64,000 bases of DNA from Halocatena halophila (GCA_027563145.1 CP071306.1:2170001-2234000), one strand, 5' to 3'. Positions 8,692 through 18,582 are shown, counted from the first letter of the stretch. Numbers and translations are program-made. The notes: a model not told the origin generated them from the letters alone.

Positions 8692-10505
8692 TGTGTGGAA
8701 TCATCGGCTGTGCTGGTCGGGGCGATTCGACGCTCGACACACTATTGCACGGCCTTTCGAAGCTGGAGTATCGTGGCTATGATTCGGCTGGCGTCGCGCT
8801 TTCGGACGACGATCTTACGGTCCGTCGCAAAGCCGGTAAACTCGACGCCCTGGAGACCTCGCTGGGGGCAGATCCACTGCAAAACGGTTCGGGATCTGTG
8901 AGCGACAATCCGGTCGGGATCGGCCACACTCGCTGGTCAACCCACGGGCCACCGACCGACGGCAACGCTCACCCCCACCGTGACTGTACGGGTCGGGTCG
9001 CCGTCATTCACAACGGCATCATTGAGAACTACCAGGAGCTTCGCGACGAACTCGCAGCCAGTGGCCACGAGTTCGAAAGCGACACTGACACCGAAGTGGT
9101 GCCACATCTGATCGAGACGGCACTCGACTCCGGAATGGCACCCGAGGAGGCGGTTCGCGATTCGATCGATCGTCTCGAGGGAGCGTACGCCATCTGTGTG
9201 GTAATCGCCGGCGTCGATCAGGTGTTCGCCGCAAGAAACGACTCGCCGCTCGTGCTCGGCGTCAGTGATGATGCGTATTTCTTTGCCAGCGACGTGCCGG
9301 CGTTTCGTGAGTTCACCGATAAGGTGATCTATCTCGATGACGGCGAGTTTGCTGTCATCAACCAGAACGGCTACCGCGTGACCGACAGCAACGGGGCGGT
9401 CGTCGAAAAGACCGTCAACACCATCGAGTGGGATCCCGAAGAGACCGGCAAAAGCGGCTACGACCACTACATGCTCAAGGAGATCCACGAACAGCCGCGT
9501 GCACTCCGGCAGTGTCTCCAGGGGCGTGTCGACGAACTCGCCGGTGAGGTCATTCTCGAGGAGTTGGGTGATGTTAATCCCGATGCCGTTCAGTTCGTCG
9601 CCTGTGGTACGTCGTATCACGCAGCACTATATGGCGCACAGCTGTTCCGGTCGATCGGCATTCCTGCCCAGGCCTACATCGCCAGCGAATACGCCACGAG
9701 CGTGCCGCCGATCGACGACGATCTCGTGATTGGCGTCACCCAGAGTGGTGAAACCGCCGATACGCTGAGCGCACTCAGGGAGGCACGGCGGCGTGGTGCG
9801 AAAACGATGGCTGTGACGAATGTCGTCGGATCGACGGCAGCACGCGAGTGCGATGAAGCGCTCTACATCCGGGCCGGCCCGGAGATCGGCGTTGCTGCGA
9901 CCAAGACGTTTGCCTCACAGCTCGTGACGCTTGCGCTGCTCAGCCTGTGGATCGACGGTGAGGAGGACAATCGCGACGTAATCGCCGGCTTCAGGGATCT
10001 GGCCAGTAACGTTCAGGCCATCCTCGATGACACCAACGCCAGAAAAATTGCCGAGGAGTACCACGATTCTGATGCGTACTTCTTCATCGGTCGGGGGCTT
10101 CACCATCCGGTAGCGCTCGAGGGGGCCCTCAAATTCAAAGAGATCAGCTATGAGCACGCCGAGGGCTTTCCGGCTGGGGAGCTCAAGCACGGCCCACTGG
10201 CGCTCGTCACCGATAATACGCCAGTGTTCGCCGTCGTCACCGGTGAGGGTGAGCAGGCACGAAAGACCATCGGCAACGTCAAAGAGGTTGAGGCCCGGGA
10301 TGCACCCGTCATCGCCGTCACAGACGGCCAATCTGATGTCGAACGCTACGCGGACCACGTCCTTGAGATCCCAGAAAGTACACCACGGACAGCGGCCGTG
10401 CTGGCAAACGTTCAGCTCCAACTCGTCTCCTACTACGCAGCAGCGCAGCTTGGACGGCCAATTGATAAACCACGGAATCTGGCCAAAAGCGTCACCGTCG
10501 AATAA
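8691..10505 (+). CDS. glmS: Glutamine--fructose-6-phosphate aminotransferase
   Basis: 604 residues, full family length. It begins MCGIIG, leaving Cys2 as the N-terminal nucleophile of the glutaminase domain; HTRWSTHGPP and HNGIIENYQELR belong to the same domain. Two SIS domains follow (CGTSYHAAL, TQSGETADTLSALREA, then ERYADHVLEIPES and the C-terminal KPRNLAKSVTVE). It makes glucosamine-6-phosphate, the first step to UDP-GlcNAc for glycans. The start ATG overlaps the stop of the GlmU-like gene by one base, so the two are translationally coupled. Confidence 0.96.
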   Translation: MCGIIGCAGRGDSTLDTLLHGLSKLEYRGYDSAGVALSDDDLTVRRKAGKLDALETSLGADPLQNGSGSVSDNPVGIGHTRWSTHGPPTDGNAHPHRDCTGRVAVIHNGIIENYQELRDELAASGHEFESDTDTEVVPHLIETALDSGMAPEEAVRDSIDRLEGAYAICVVIAGVDQVFAARNDSPLVLGVSDDAYFFASDVPAFREFTDKVIYLDDGEFAVINQNGYRVTDSNGAVVEKTVNTIEWDPEETGKSGYDHYMLKEIHEQPRALRQCLQGRVDELAGEVILEELGDVNPDAVQFVACGTSYHAALYGAQLFRSIGIPAQAYIASEYATSVPPIDDDLVIGVTQSGETADTLSALREARRRGAKTMAVTNVVGSTAARECDEALYIRAGPEIGVAATKTFASQLVTLALLSLWIDGEEDNRDVIAGFRDLASNVQAILDDTNARKIAEEYHDSDAYFFIGRGLHHPVALEGALKFKEISYEHAEGFPAGELKHGPLALVTDNTPVFAVVTGEGEQARKTIGNVKEVEARDAPVIAVTDGQSDVERYADHVLEIPESTPRTAAVLANVQLQLVSYYAAAQLGRPIDKPRNLAKSVTVE

Positions 10506-10641
10506 TACCATAGCGAACCCGCCTTTTTCTGGACCAGCCTTCTGCTGTATCGAGATACTGCCGCACTTCGGGAGTCGCCAGTATAATTACAAAAACTTCA
10601 TTCAGGGAATTATTTTCTGTTCGAACGCCGAACACAGTGCT

Positions 10642-12387
10642 ATGGCAACCAGTGATTCGGAGTTCGTAGCAGTCGCCGCGCTGTCAGATATCGAACGAGA
10701 GAAACAGACCGTTGTCAGCGTATCGGGACAACCAATCGCGCTGTTCTATCACGATGAAGAAGTGTTTGCCGTCGATAACCGGTGTCCGCACATGGGATTT
10801 CCGCTCACTCGCGGAACTGTCGAGGACGGCATTCTCACCTGCCACTGGCACCACGCTCGTTTCGAACTCGAGGAGGGCGATACGTTCGATCTCTTCGCTG
10901 GTGACGTGCAGACGTTTCCGACAGAAATCAGAGAGGACACGGTCTATCTCGATCCAGACCCCGAAAGCGAACTCGAACCGGCGGTTCGGTGGCGCAATCG
11001 GCTCGCCGATGGACTCGAAGAAAACATTTCGCTCGTGATGGCAAAATCAGTCATTCATCTCGATGGTGCCGGTGATGGGTATCGCACGCCGCTTGAAACG
11101 GCGCTCACGTTCGGCACTCGGTATCGCGCGCAGGGCTGGGGTCGAGGACTGACGACGCTTGGCTGTATGGCGACGCTCAGCGATCACGTTGGCGACCGTG
11201 ATCGACGGCGGGCGATGTTTATGGGTGTGCGCGAGGTTGCCGACGACGCAGCCGGCGAACCGCCTCGCTTCCAGCGATACGCGTTCGAGAATCGGGACCT
11301 TTCGAAATCACGGCTAAAGAGCTGGTTCCGTGAAACGTGTGAGGTTCGTGACACTGATGGCGCAGAGCGGTGTCTGCTCACGGCAATTGAGACGCTTGAA
11401 CCAGCAGCTGTGGCGGAGATTGTTTTCGCGGCGGCGACCGACCACCGCTATCTTGACAGCGGTCACACGGTCGATTTCATCAACACGGCGTTCGAAACCG
11501 CGATGGAACTCGGCTGGGAAGAACACGCTCAGAGCGCCCTCGCGTCGACGGTTCCGCTCATTACGGACGCAACACGCTCGGAGGAGCTATCGTCGTGGCG
11601 CCAACCGGTCGATATCGCCGCGCTCTGTGCTGGTGCCAACGACGAGCTCGACTCGCTCGTGGCGGCAGGCACAAATCAGGAGTGGACACGACCGGCGGAT
11701 TTCATCGAGCGGTTGCTTTCGGATGATCCATCGGCCATCATTGATGCGCTGACTGACGCGATTCGAGCTGGGGCAACGACAACACAGCTGGCAGATGCGG
11801 TTACCCGTGCAGCCACACGGCGCGTGCTCTGGTTTGCCACGAACAACGAGTTCAGAGACTGGAACACCGTTCATCATACGTTTACCTACGCGAATGCCGT
11901 GCATCGGGCCACCATGAAAACGAGCACCCCGGAACTGTATCGGGCCTGTTTCGACGCGGCGATGTCGGTGTATCTGGATCGGTTTCTGAACTCACCGCGT
12001 GCACCAGTTCCAGAGCCTGGTGACAGCGATCGCGACCCAGATGCAATCCGCACTGAACTGCTCGAGACGCTTGACGAACAGGGCGGTGTCAATCGTGCGG
12101 CCGCGCTCGTCGGCGAGCATTTTGACGCGGCCGGCGATCCATCGGCGCTGAAACACACGCTCGGACGAGGACTGCTTCGCGAGGACGCCAACTTCCATAC
12201 GCTCCAGAACGTTACCGCCGCGTTCGAGCGATTCGAGGTTCTGGAGGACAGATCAGCACAGCGACGCGCGCTCATGGCCTGTGCACGGTATATGGCGGCA
12301 CACTTTCCCACACGACGGTCGGCAGAACAGACGTTTTCGATCGCAACGCGTCTCTACGACGGCGAGCGGCTGCACGAGGTGGAGTGA
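10642..12387 (+). CDS. Rieske [2Fe-2S] protein with a long helical C-terminal domain
   Basis: 581 residues from ATG 10642. The first 105 or so are a Rieske ferredoxin domain with both cluster motifs, CPHMGF and CHWHHARF, giving two Cys and two His ligands. The remaining 470 residues are helix-rich, with many AAL/RAL repeats and no transmembrane segment. I recognise no catalytic domain in that part. Simple Rieske ferredoxins are about 100 residues long, so this is a fusion. It may pass electrons to an oxygenase-like or scaffold partner, but this is inference. An AT-rich box (AATTATTTT) about 27-34 bases upstream suggests a leaderless transcript. Confidence 0.75.
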   Translation: MATSDSEFVAVAALSDIEREKQTVVSVSGQPIALFYHDEEVFAVDNRCPHMGFPLTRGTVEDGILTCHWHHARFELEEGDTFDLFAGDVQTFPTEIREDTVYLDPDPESELEPAVRWRNRLADGLEENISLVMAKSVIHLDGAGDGYRTPLETALTFGTRYRAQGWGRGLTTLGCMATLSDHVGDRDRRRAMFMGVREVADDAAGEPPRFQRYAFENRDLSKSRLKSWFRETCEVRDTDGAERCLLTAIETLEPAAVAEIVFAAATDHRYLDSGHTVDFINTAFETAMELGWEEHAQSALASTVPLITDATRSEELSSWRQPVDIAALCAGANDELDSLVAAGTNQEWTRPADFIERLLSDDPSAIIDALTDAIRAGATTTQLADAVTRAATRRVLWFATNNEFRDWNTVHHTFTYANAVHRATMKTSTPELYRACFDAAMSVYLDRFLNSPRAPVPEPGDSDRDPDAIRTELLETLDEQGGVNRAAALVGEHFDAAGDPSALKHTLGRGLLREDANFHTLQNVTAAFERFEVLEDRSAQRRALMACARYMAAHFPTRRSAEQTFSIATRLYDGERLHEVE

Positions 12388-12398
12388 CGGCGATTGAC

Positions 12399-13487
12399 TC
12401 ACCACCCAGAAAACGATGCGGTGATTTTCGAACGGAGCCGTTCGACCGTGGTTGATCCGTTTGGGTTTCGTCGTCGACAGCCGATCTCCGGATCATCGGG
12501 GGGTGATGGCCCGTAGCTGTTCCGTTCGCCGATTTCGAGGCGTTGAAACGGATCGTCGATCCCCTGTCTGACAGCGGCTCCTCGGCTGCTGTCCGGTGGG
12601 GCTTCGTGTGCGAACCAGTTTCGATCAACGAGCGATTGCTCAGCAGTGACCCCACGGAGATCGACCGCTTCCTGTGGCCGATCGAGCGTGTCGTGTGTGT
12701 AGGCGACCGTGTTTCGGACGATCCGGATTGTTTTTCCTGCGAGCAGTTCATCCTCGCAGGTGACGTTCTCGGACAGGCGGTGCATGTCGAATGCGTGTGA
12801 GAGTGGATGCTTTCCGACGAGGTTGTTACACGCCACAAAGCCGTTCGTCTCGTGACCAAACGCGGTGACGGCGTGGCGGTTGTAATCGAAGTAGTTTGCG
12901 TCGATTCGTGCCCAGCCGTCGTAGAGTTCGACGCCATACCCCAGTGTTTCCATGCGATTGTGGTGAATCGTGTTGTGATCAGCACGGGCGGTGATTGGGT
13001 GGTCTTTTGCGCCAAAGGCTATTGCCGCGTGTGGCCATCCCCAGAGCTCGCAGTTGTCGACGCGGGGATCGGTTCCAAAGAGGTGGAGTCCACAGCTGTA
13101 GTACTGTTCGGCGGCTCTGGGACGCTCGCGTGGATCGAACTGTTCGGTTCGCGGGCCACGTATCCGCAGGCCAGTCACTCGAACGTCGGGTGCGCGGGAT
13201 CGAAACAGCCATCGCTGGTGGTCGTCGGTGAACACCAGCGCTCCGTCCGAGCGCCCGCGTCCAGAGGCGAGCGTCACCCCTGCCGGGAGGTGGATCGTTT
13301 CTGCGCTCGTCAGATCGATTTCGGCGTCATCGCGCACATAGATTGTGGCGTTACGGTCGGCAGATTCGATGGCCGTCTGGAGTTCACTCGCGCAGCACAC
13401 CACGCGGTCTGCGGTGGCTGGATCGACGGTGGGCTCGATTGTGCCACCGATCTCCGGGTGAGTTCGTTCGAGCATCGATTTGGGCAT
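12399..13487 (-). CDS. Right-handed parallel beta-helix protein
   Basis: 362 residues from the ATG at 13487 (MPKSMLERTHPEIGG). The repeating pattern of NxIHHNR, GVELYDG, IDANYFDYNRHA and VRNTVAYTHD is typical of pectate-lyase/NosD-like parallel beta-helices. No signal peptide is visible, so a cytoplasmic location or unusual export is implied. Relatives act on polysaccharides or serve as structural proteins, and no catalytic triad can be assigned. It is convergent with the Rieske gene (11 bases apart) and divergent from the acetyltransferase. Confidence 0.65.
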   Translation of the reverse strand: MPKSMLERTHPEIGGTIEPTVDPATADRVVCCASELQTAIESADRNATIYVRDDAEIDLTSAETIHLPAGVTLASGRGRSDGALVFTDDHQRWLFRSRAPDVRVTGLRIRGPRTEQFDPRERPRAAEQYYSCGLHLFGTDPRVDNCELWGWPHAAIAFGAKDHPITARADHNTIHHNRMETLGYGVELYDGWARIDANYFDYNRHAVTAFGHETNGFVACNNLVGKHPLSHAFDMHRLSENVTCEDELLAGKTIRIVRNTVAYTHDTLDRPQEAVDLRGVTAEQSLVDRNWFAHEAPPDSSRGAAVRQGIDDPFQRLEIGERNSYGPSPPDDPEIGCRRRNPNGSTTVERLRSKITASFSGW

Positions 13488-13565
13488 GGTATGTAGTGGT
13501 GGTGGCGTCCGAAACCGCTGTGGGTCGGTCGGTTCGTAACAGTTAGTTGATGAGGAAACGCCTGG

Positions 13566-14108
13566 ATGAGTATGCAGTTTGTCTCTCTGGAGGCGACCGA
13601 ACCGTCCGTTTGCCGGTTCACTGAGGAGCTCTGGCTGTCGTACAATCGAACGCTCGAGCAAACGGTCAAGCGCTTTGCGTTGAACGATGACGACGAACTG
13701 ATCGACGCCGAGGTCGAGTTCCGGTTGGATCGGCTTACAGAGCCGGAGTACGAACTGCTCGTCGTACTCAACACCGACGATCCGGTTGAATCAATCGCCA
13801 GCACTGATGCCGAGCTGGTGGGTTTCATCTCAGCGGAAATTGAGGACTCCCCAGCGGTTTTCGACGCGCCGGATTCGCTCCGAATTGGGGATTTCTTCGT
13901 CACAGAACCGTTTCGAGGGTCGGGGCTTGCGGCGGAGCTAGTGGCATGGGCCGTTGATCGGGCTGACCGTGAGGACTGTCCGGAGCTCTCCCTTGAGGTG
14001 GACATCGATAATGAGCGTGCAAAGGCGTTCTACGACCGGCTGGGATTTGAGACGGTCAAACAGACGCGTGCGGTTTCGAGAACGACGGTCGAAGCACGAT
14101 TAGAGTGA
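13566..14108 (+). CDS. GNAT-family N-acetyltransferase
   Basis: 180 residues. The acetyl-CoA loop of the fold is FFVTEPFRGSGLAAELV (the GNAT Q/RxxGxG/A-type signature), followed by LEVDIDNERAKAFYDRLGFETVK, the classic end of the domain. The N-terminal region varies between family members and defines the unknown substrate. A second ATG lies two codons in. It is convergent with the ABC permease at 14112, four bases apart. Confidence 0.82.
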   Translation: MSMQFVSLEATEPSVCRFTEELWLSYNRTLEQTVKRFALNDDDELIDAEVEFRLDRLTEPEYELLVVLNTDDPVESIASTDAELVGFISAEIEDSPAVFDAPDSLRIGDFFVTEPFRGSGLAAELVAWAVDRADREDCPELSLEVDIDNERAKAFYDRLGFETVKQTRAVSRTTVEARLE

Positions 14109-14111
14109 GTT

Positions 14112-14930
14112 TCAGGCGAGATCGCTGTCTCGGAATCGCCAGTAAGCAATCACGAGCGGAACGACGAGCCAGGCGATGATGATCACCCATCCGAACCAGC
14201 CTTCGAGGAAGAAGGGATCTGGACCTTCGATATAGATGGATGGGGTCTCGAGGAACGCACGACGTGGATTGAGACGTTGGAGGAAAAGGACCCAGTTTGG
14301 TCCGGGATCCGGCTGATATCCTCCAGTTTGTGGATTGAACTCCATAGGGTCGATGAATCTTGCGAAGTACCCGTAGATCAAGTCCCACAGAAACGAAAAC
14401 AAAATCGTCAACCCAAGTGCGCCAATTGCGGCCTTCATTGAGGAGCGCATGGCGGTCGAAAAGGCCACTGCGATCGCCACGAAGACAACACCGAACAGCG
14501 TGATCTCACCGATGGCGAGGAAAAACTCGGTTACCGAAAAGAGATCAGTGAACAGTATCGTCTGCACACCGACGAGCGCGAAGCCGATCGCCATCGTCAC
14601 GAGGACGATTGCAGCTCGGCCGATGAACTTCCCGAGAAGAATGTCTCGTCGGCTGTGTGGCAGCGTGAGCAGCAGTTTGAGACTTCCCGACTCTCGCTCG
14701 CCGACAACGGCCTTATAGCCAACCATCACGCCGAGCAACGGTATTATGACACCGAGTTTTCCGAGAATGCCATCGTAGAGATCGATGAAGGTTCCACCCG
14801 GACCGAGTCTGGAGCGATGGTAATGGAAGGTGAGCGATGTGAATCCCACGAAAAACGCCACCAGCAACTGGAGTGTCCGCGCCCGGATGGCGTCCTCGAA
14901 ATCTTTCTTAGCAATCAGTAGCGTGCTCAT
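14112..14930 (-). CDS. ABC transporter permease (ABC-2/NosY type), second copy
   Basis: 272 residues with about six membrane helices. It starts MSTLLIAKKDFEDAIRART and contains VVGERESGSLKLLLTLPHSRRD, the coupling loop that contacts the ATPase. It is strongly paralogous to the permease at 15483-16301. The pair probably forms a heterodimeric exporter channel. It is the last gene of the minus-strand run permease - small membrane protein - permease. The likely ATPase lies upstream at 17169-18086, separated by one opposite-strand gene. Confidence 0.85.
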   Translation of the reverse strand: MSTLLIAKKDFEDAIRARTLQLLVAFFVGFTSLTFHYHRSRLGPGGTFIDLYDGILGKLGVIIPLLGVMVGYKAVVGERESGSLKLLLTLPHSRRDILLGKFIGRAAIVLVTMAIGFALVGVQTILFTDLFSVTEFFLAIGEITLFGVVFVAIAVAFSTAMRSSMKAAIGALGLTILFSFLWDLIYGYFARFIDPMEFNPQTGGYQPDPGPNWVLFLQRLNPRRAFLETPSIYIEGPDPFFLEGWFGWVIIIAWLVVPLVIAYWRFRDSDLA

Positions 14931-14967
14931 ATGCGATCACCAGGGGTGGTGTGTGGTATCTGAAATC

Positions 14968-15486
14968 TCATAGCGTTCTCGTGAGCCATCGCTGGCAGCC
15001 GAATCCGAATGCGCCGATCGCTCCGATGATTGCACCTAGTCGGAGCAAAACCGCCTGCAGCGGTGGGCGTGGACTGATCCGAATGAGGACAATAGAATGG
15101 TAGCGACCATCCCTTTCGACCTGTACGATCCTCTGGATTTTCGTGTGTCGACGCTGCACTTCGGCCTCTGTGGTCGGGGGAGCCGTCGCTTCGCTTCCAG
15201 GTGGTGCAATCGACAGCCAGGGCTCTGGCAGCTTCTTGATTGGAGTGACGGTGGTTTCATATTGGTTGTCACTCTGTGGAACGTCGTCGAACCACCGTTG
15301 CGCCGAGGGTGAGAGATTCTCGTAGTGAATCGTGGCGTCCGCATGCTCCAGTGGCTCTGCCGTACTGTTTGGATCACGCTGGGTCTCGACGGCGGGATCC
15401 TGTGCAGGCAGTGACCCAACGAGTACAACCGCGTACAACAGCAGACCGACCAGCAACAGCACAGCCCAGAGGGACGGGCGCTTCAC
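14968..15486 (-). CDS. Membrane-anchored extracytoplasmic protein between ABC permeases
   Basis: 172 residues with an N-terminal hydrophobic helix (residues about 8-27), an acidic extracytoplasmic region of roughly 100 residues and a C-terminal helix near 145-165. It starts four bases inside the end of the upstream permease gene, so the two are coupled. No known fold is recognised. Its position suggests an accessory subunit of the exporter, perhaps contacting the cargo on the outer face. Confidence 0.7.
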   Translation of the reverse strand: MKRPSLWAVLLLVGLLLYAVVLVGSLPAQDPAVETQRDPNSTAEPLEHADATIHYENLSPSAQRWFDDVPQSDNQYETTVTPIKKLPEPWLSIAPPGSEATAPPTTEAEVQRRHTKIQRIVQVERDGRYHSIVLIRISPRPPLQAVLLRLGAIIGAIGAFGFGCQRWLTRTL

Positions 15487-16301
15487 GCGAGATCACTCCG
15501 TTCGAAGTGGAGATACGCAATCCCGAGTGGAACGACGAGCCACACCACCAGAATGACGACGCTAAACCACGGTTCGAGATAGAATGCACTACCGTCGTAC
15601 AGCGGCGGGGTGACATCCGCGAACGCGTGGCGAGGGTTGAATCGCTTGAGCAGATAGAACCATTCGGGAAGTTCGGATATCCCCACTGAATCGTTCGAGG
15701 CTGGTTCCAAAAACGACTTGACGAGCGTGAGCACCGAATCCCAGAGAAAGACAAACAGTACCATCAGTCCGAATGCTCCCCACATGGCAAGCAAGGACGA
15801 ACGCAGTGTGGTCGAAAACGCGATGGCGATTGCCACGAAGGTCACGCCGACCAGTGCCGTTTTCACTGCAGCTGTTGCATAGACCGTAATCGAAAATAGC
15901 TCCGAGCTGGCAGCGAACTGCACCCCGACAACGAAAAAGGCGAGAAACACCGAACAGACCATCACCATTGCTCTCCCCAGAAATTTTCCGAGAATGACGT
16001 CCCGTCGGCTGTGTGGCAGTGTGAGCAGCAGTTTGAGACTTCCAGATTCACGTTCGCCGACGATTGATTTATAGCCCAGCAACGTCCCGACCACCGGAAT
16101 GAGAAACAACAACTGCTCTGTCAACCAGGGTCCGATAGAACTGGGTAGCCAGAGGGCTGATAATCGTGCACTCCTATCGACGTATAACTGAAAGTACAGC
16201 AGAATCACCAGAACTATCGCCAGCAACATTGTCACTCCCACGAACGCCCGTGAACGGAGTGCGTCCTCGAACTCCTTTCTGGCTATTGTGAGTGCACTCA
16301 C
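15483..16301 (-). CDS. ABC transporter permease (ABC-2/NosY type), first copy
   Basis: 272 residues, about six helices, starting MSALTIARKEFEDALRSRAF and sharing the loop VGERESGSLKLLLTLPHSRR with its paralogue at 14112-14930. ABC-2 permeases of this size work with a separate ATPase and export small molecules, peptides or membrane components. First gene of the minus-strand operon. No substrate can be read from the sequence. Confidence 0.85.
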   Translation of the reverse strand: MSALTIARKEFEDALRSRAFVGVTMLLAIVLVILLYFQLYVDRSARLSALWLPSSIGPWLTEQLLFLIPVVGTLLGYKSIVGERESGSLKLLLTLPHSRRDVILGKFLGRAMVMVCSVFLAFFVVGVQFAASSELFSITVYATAAVKTALVGVTFVAIAIAFSTTLRSSLLAMWGAFGLMVLFVFLWDSVLTLVKSFLEPASNDSVGISELPEWFYLLKRFNPRHAFADVTPPLYDGSAFYLEPWFSVVILVVWLVVPLGIAYLHFERSDLA

Positions 16302-16577
16302 AGATTCTCACCACGACCTCTGATAGGTATTCTGCACCTGAATTGTCACTGTGATTGAGTGATAACGCAGCTATCGTGAACGTTTCGATTCAAATGATTT
16401 TGTTGCAGCTATTTCATCCTTGATCTGGTAGAATATAGTAACAAATCATTCAGTATTGATTGTGGATAACTGGTTGCTTGTGTTGAATTTCGACGCGTTC
16501 ATTGCGTGTCGGTTGATTATCACGACAGATCATGTACTCACATTCCATCGAAGTAATTTCATCGAGGTGGCGATGAG

Positions 16578-17165
16578 ATGTGGCCCTGGACGCACGTTGC
16601 TGTCGGCTATCTCTGCTATTCGATCGCCTGTCGATACAGCGACAGTCGTCCGAGTGCCGACGCAACCGCAACGGTCCTGCTTGGCGCTCTGCTCCCGGAT
16701 CTGATCGATAAGCCCCTCTCCTGGATTGCTGGATTGTTTCCGCAGGGATACGCTATTGGTCACTCGATCGTGCTCGTCGTTCCGCTTGGTGCTGGTGGCT
16801 ATCTGTTTGCACGAAGCCGTAATCGACGGGCCCCAGCCATTGCATTCATGGTGGGACTGTACTCGCACCTGCTCGGTGATCTCCTGTTCGGCTGGCTGCG
16901 ATCGAGTCCATACGCACTCGATCGCGTGCTCTGGCCGCTGGTGTCGTTGCCGCCGTACGACCGCCCGGTGATCGTTCGTCTCGAAGAGTACGTCTCCGTC
17001 TTTACCGGCTTTCAGACCACCGGCGAAGCGCTGATTGTCATCGTCGGTGCCGGCATCGTTTATGCGACGCTTGGGCTCTGGGTTCTCGATGGCCGGCCCG
17101 GAATCGGGCCGATCAAGCGCGCACTGGAGCCGTCCTACGAGGAGTACGCCGACCGCTCCGAATGA
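16578..17165 (+). CDS. DUF457/YdjM-type membrane metal-dependent hydrolase
   Basis: 195 residues with four to five hydrophobic segments. The start MWPWTHVAVGYL supplies the family's first histidine. It continues with LLGALLPDLIDKPL and GHSIVLVV, then YSHLLGDLLF, giving the H/D pattern of this putative membrane hydrolase family. It sits on the plus strand between the ABC ATPase and permease genes, convergent with the ATPase gene (three bases apart). The biological role of the family is not established. Confidence 0.75.
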   Translation: MWPWTHVAVGYLCYSIACRYSDSRPSADATATVLLGALLPDLIDKPLSWIAGLFPQGYAIGHSIVLVVPLGAGGYLFARSRNRRAPAIAFMVGLYSHLLGDLLFGWLRSSPYALDRVLWPLVSLPPYDRPVIVRLEEYVSVFTGFQTTGEALIVIVGAGIVYATLGLWVLDGRPGIGPIKRALEPSYEEYADRSE

Positions 17166-17168
17166 CGA

Positions 17169-18086
17169 TCAGTGGGTGGCCGCCGACGGATCGTTCGTGT
17201 ACTCGGCAAACAACGCCTCGAGCGAGCGTTCTTCGGTGCTGAAATCCTCGACGGTGGCGTGCTCATGAATGGCTGTCAACACTGCGCTCTTTACGTCGTC
17301 GCTTGCCTCAACGGTGACCGTTCGATCATCGATCGTCACTGAGCTGACGCCGTTGAGCGCTTTGAGGATGGACGCAAGTGACGATGGGACGGTTTCGAGC
17401 TCGAACGCTAGCGTGGTCTCGCTGTCGAGTTGCTCGCGTAGTCCGTCGATCGTGTTCTCAGCAACGAGTTCACCGTCCCGGAGAATGCCCACCCGATCAC
17501 AGACGGCCTCAACCTGTTCGAGAATGTGACTTGAGAAAAAGACCGCCGTGCCGCGTTCGTTTTCGGTTCTGATCACCTCGCGAAGCTCCTGTGCGCCGTT
17601 TGGATCGAGTCCGGTCGTTGGCTCGTCGAGAATCAGTAGCTCCGGTGACCCGACGAGCGCCATCGCGAGCACGAGACGCTGTTTCATCCCTTTCGAATAC
17701 CCTCCGGCTGGACGATCTCCGGCACCGTCGAGACCAACACGGGATAGCAACTCGTCGGGATCGTCGTCACTCCCTTTCGAGTCGATCGCAAACTGAAGAT
17801 GCTTTCGCCCGCTCAGCCGGTCGTAGATGTCATACCCCTCTGGAACGACACCGATGCGCTCACGGATCGCTGTCGAATTCTCGTTTGCGTCCTGGCCGAG
17901 CACTCGTGCAGTCCCTGCGGTCGGACTGATCAGATCCAGCAGGATGTTGATTGTCGTCGATTTTCCCGCCCCGTTCGGCCCAAGAAAGCCATATATTTCA
18001 CCAGTCTCCACTGTCAACTCCACGCCATCGACTGCCGTCACGTCATCGTACTCCTTGGTTATCCCACGGAGCTCGATCGCTGACAT
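17169..18086 (-). CDS. ABC transporter ATP-binding protein
   Basis: 305 residues. Walker A is GPNGAGKST, the signature is YSKGMKQRL, Walker B is LLILDEPTTGLDP, and the H-loop lies in VFFSSHILEQVEAV. The signature YSKGM rather than LSGGQ is usual in exporters of the NatA/NosF type. About 80 C-terminal residues form the regulatory extension common in this class. It most likely powers the two permeases at 14112-16301, which lie downstream on the same strand beyond one opposite-strand gene. Confidence 0.9.
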   Translation of the reverse strand: MSAIELRGITKEYDDVTAVDGVELTVETGEIYGFLGPNGAGKSTTINILLDLISPTAGTARVLGQDANENSTAIRERIGVVPEGYDIYDRLSGRKHLQFAIDSKGSDDDPDELLSRVGLDGAGDRPAGGYSKGMKQRLVLAMALVGSPELLILDEPTTGLDPNGAQELREVIRTENERGTAVFFSSHILEQVEAVCDRVGILRDGELVAENTIDGLREQLDSETTLAFELETVPSSLASILKALNGVSSVTIDDRTVTVEASDDVKSAVLTAIHEHATVEDFSTEERSLEALFAEYTNDPSAATH

Positions 18087-18145
18087 ATCCCTCCCTCCAG
18101 TGGACTGCTTCTAATACTTTCGGGTATAGATATACTTCCTGTTTG

Positions 18146-18582
18146 TCACTCTGTCCGATCTTGGAGTCGAGTTTGACACCCAGCGACGGCGTACTGGACG
18201 GCTGCAAGCACGCCCGTTGCAACGAAGATGTAGGCTATTGAATCGCTGGTGAGATGAACAGCCCTGGGAGTCCAACCAGGTCCCACAGGCCACTGATCCC
18301 GTAGATGGCGATGGCTGCAAGGAACCACGGTCCCACGAGTACCAACAGTCGACCGTTTGCTCTGAGCACGGCTGCAGGGGAGGTGGGATGTGGCTCGGAG
18401 TGCTGTTGGTCTGCTCCCTGGACCACAGCATAGTAGAGCCCGATGACCAGCCCGGTGTAATTGAGCCCTCGACCGACGATGGGAACCCATGCAAACCAGG
18501 AGAGCATCGTCCAGAACCCGATGACAATAGCGATCGAGATCGTATCTGGACTGCGATCAAAAATGTCACTTGATGTGGACAT
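18146..18582 (-). pseudogene. Four-helix membrane protein with a late frameshift
   Basis: From the ATG at 18582 (MSTSSDIFDRSPD) one frame encodes three hydrophobic segments and stops at 18235 after GLPGLFISPAIQ. Directly overlapping, another frame continues as SDSIAYIFVATGVLAAVQY and a charged tail, ending at 18146. It supplies the missing fourth helix. One base gained or lost near 18243-18250 explains this. It resembles small haloarchaeal membrane proteins of unknown function. Either a pseudogene or a sequencing error. Confidence 0.5.

Noticed and set aside
10150-10641. N-terminal extension of the Rieske open frame
   Set aside because: It overlaps glmS in another frame; the Rieske domain starts properly at 10642.
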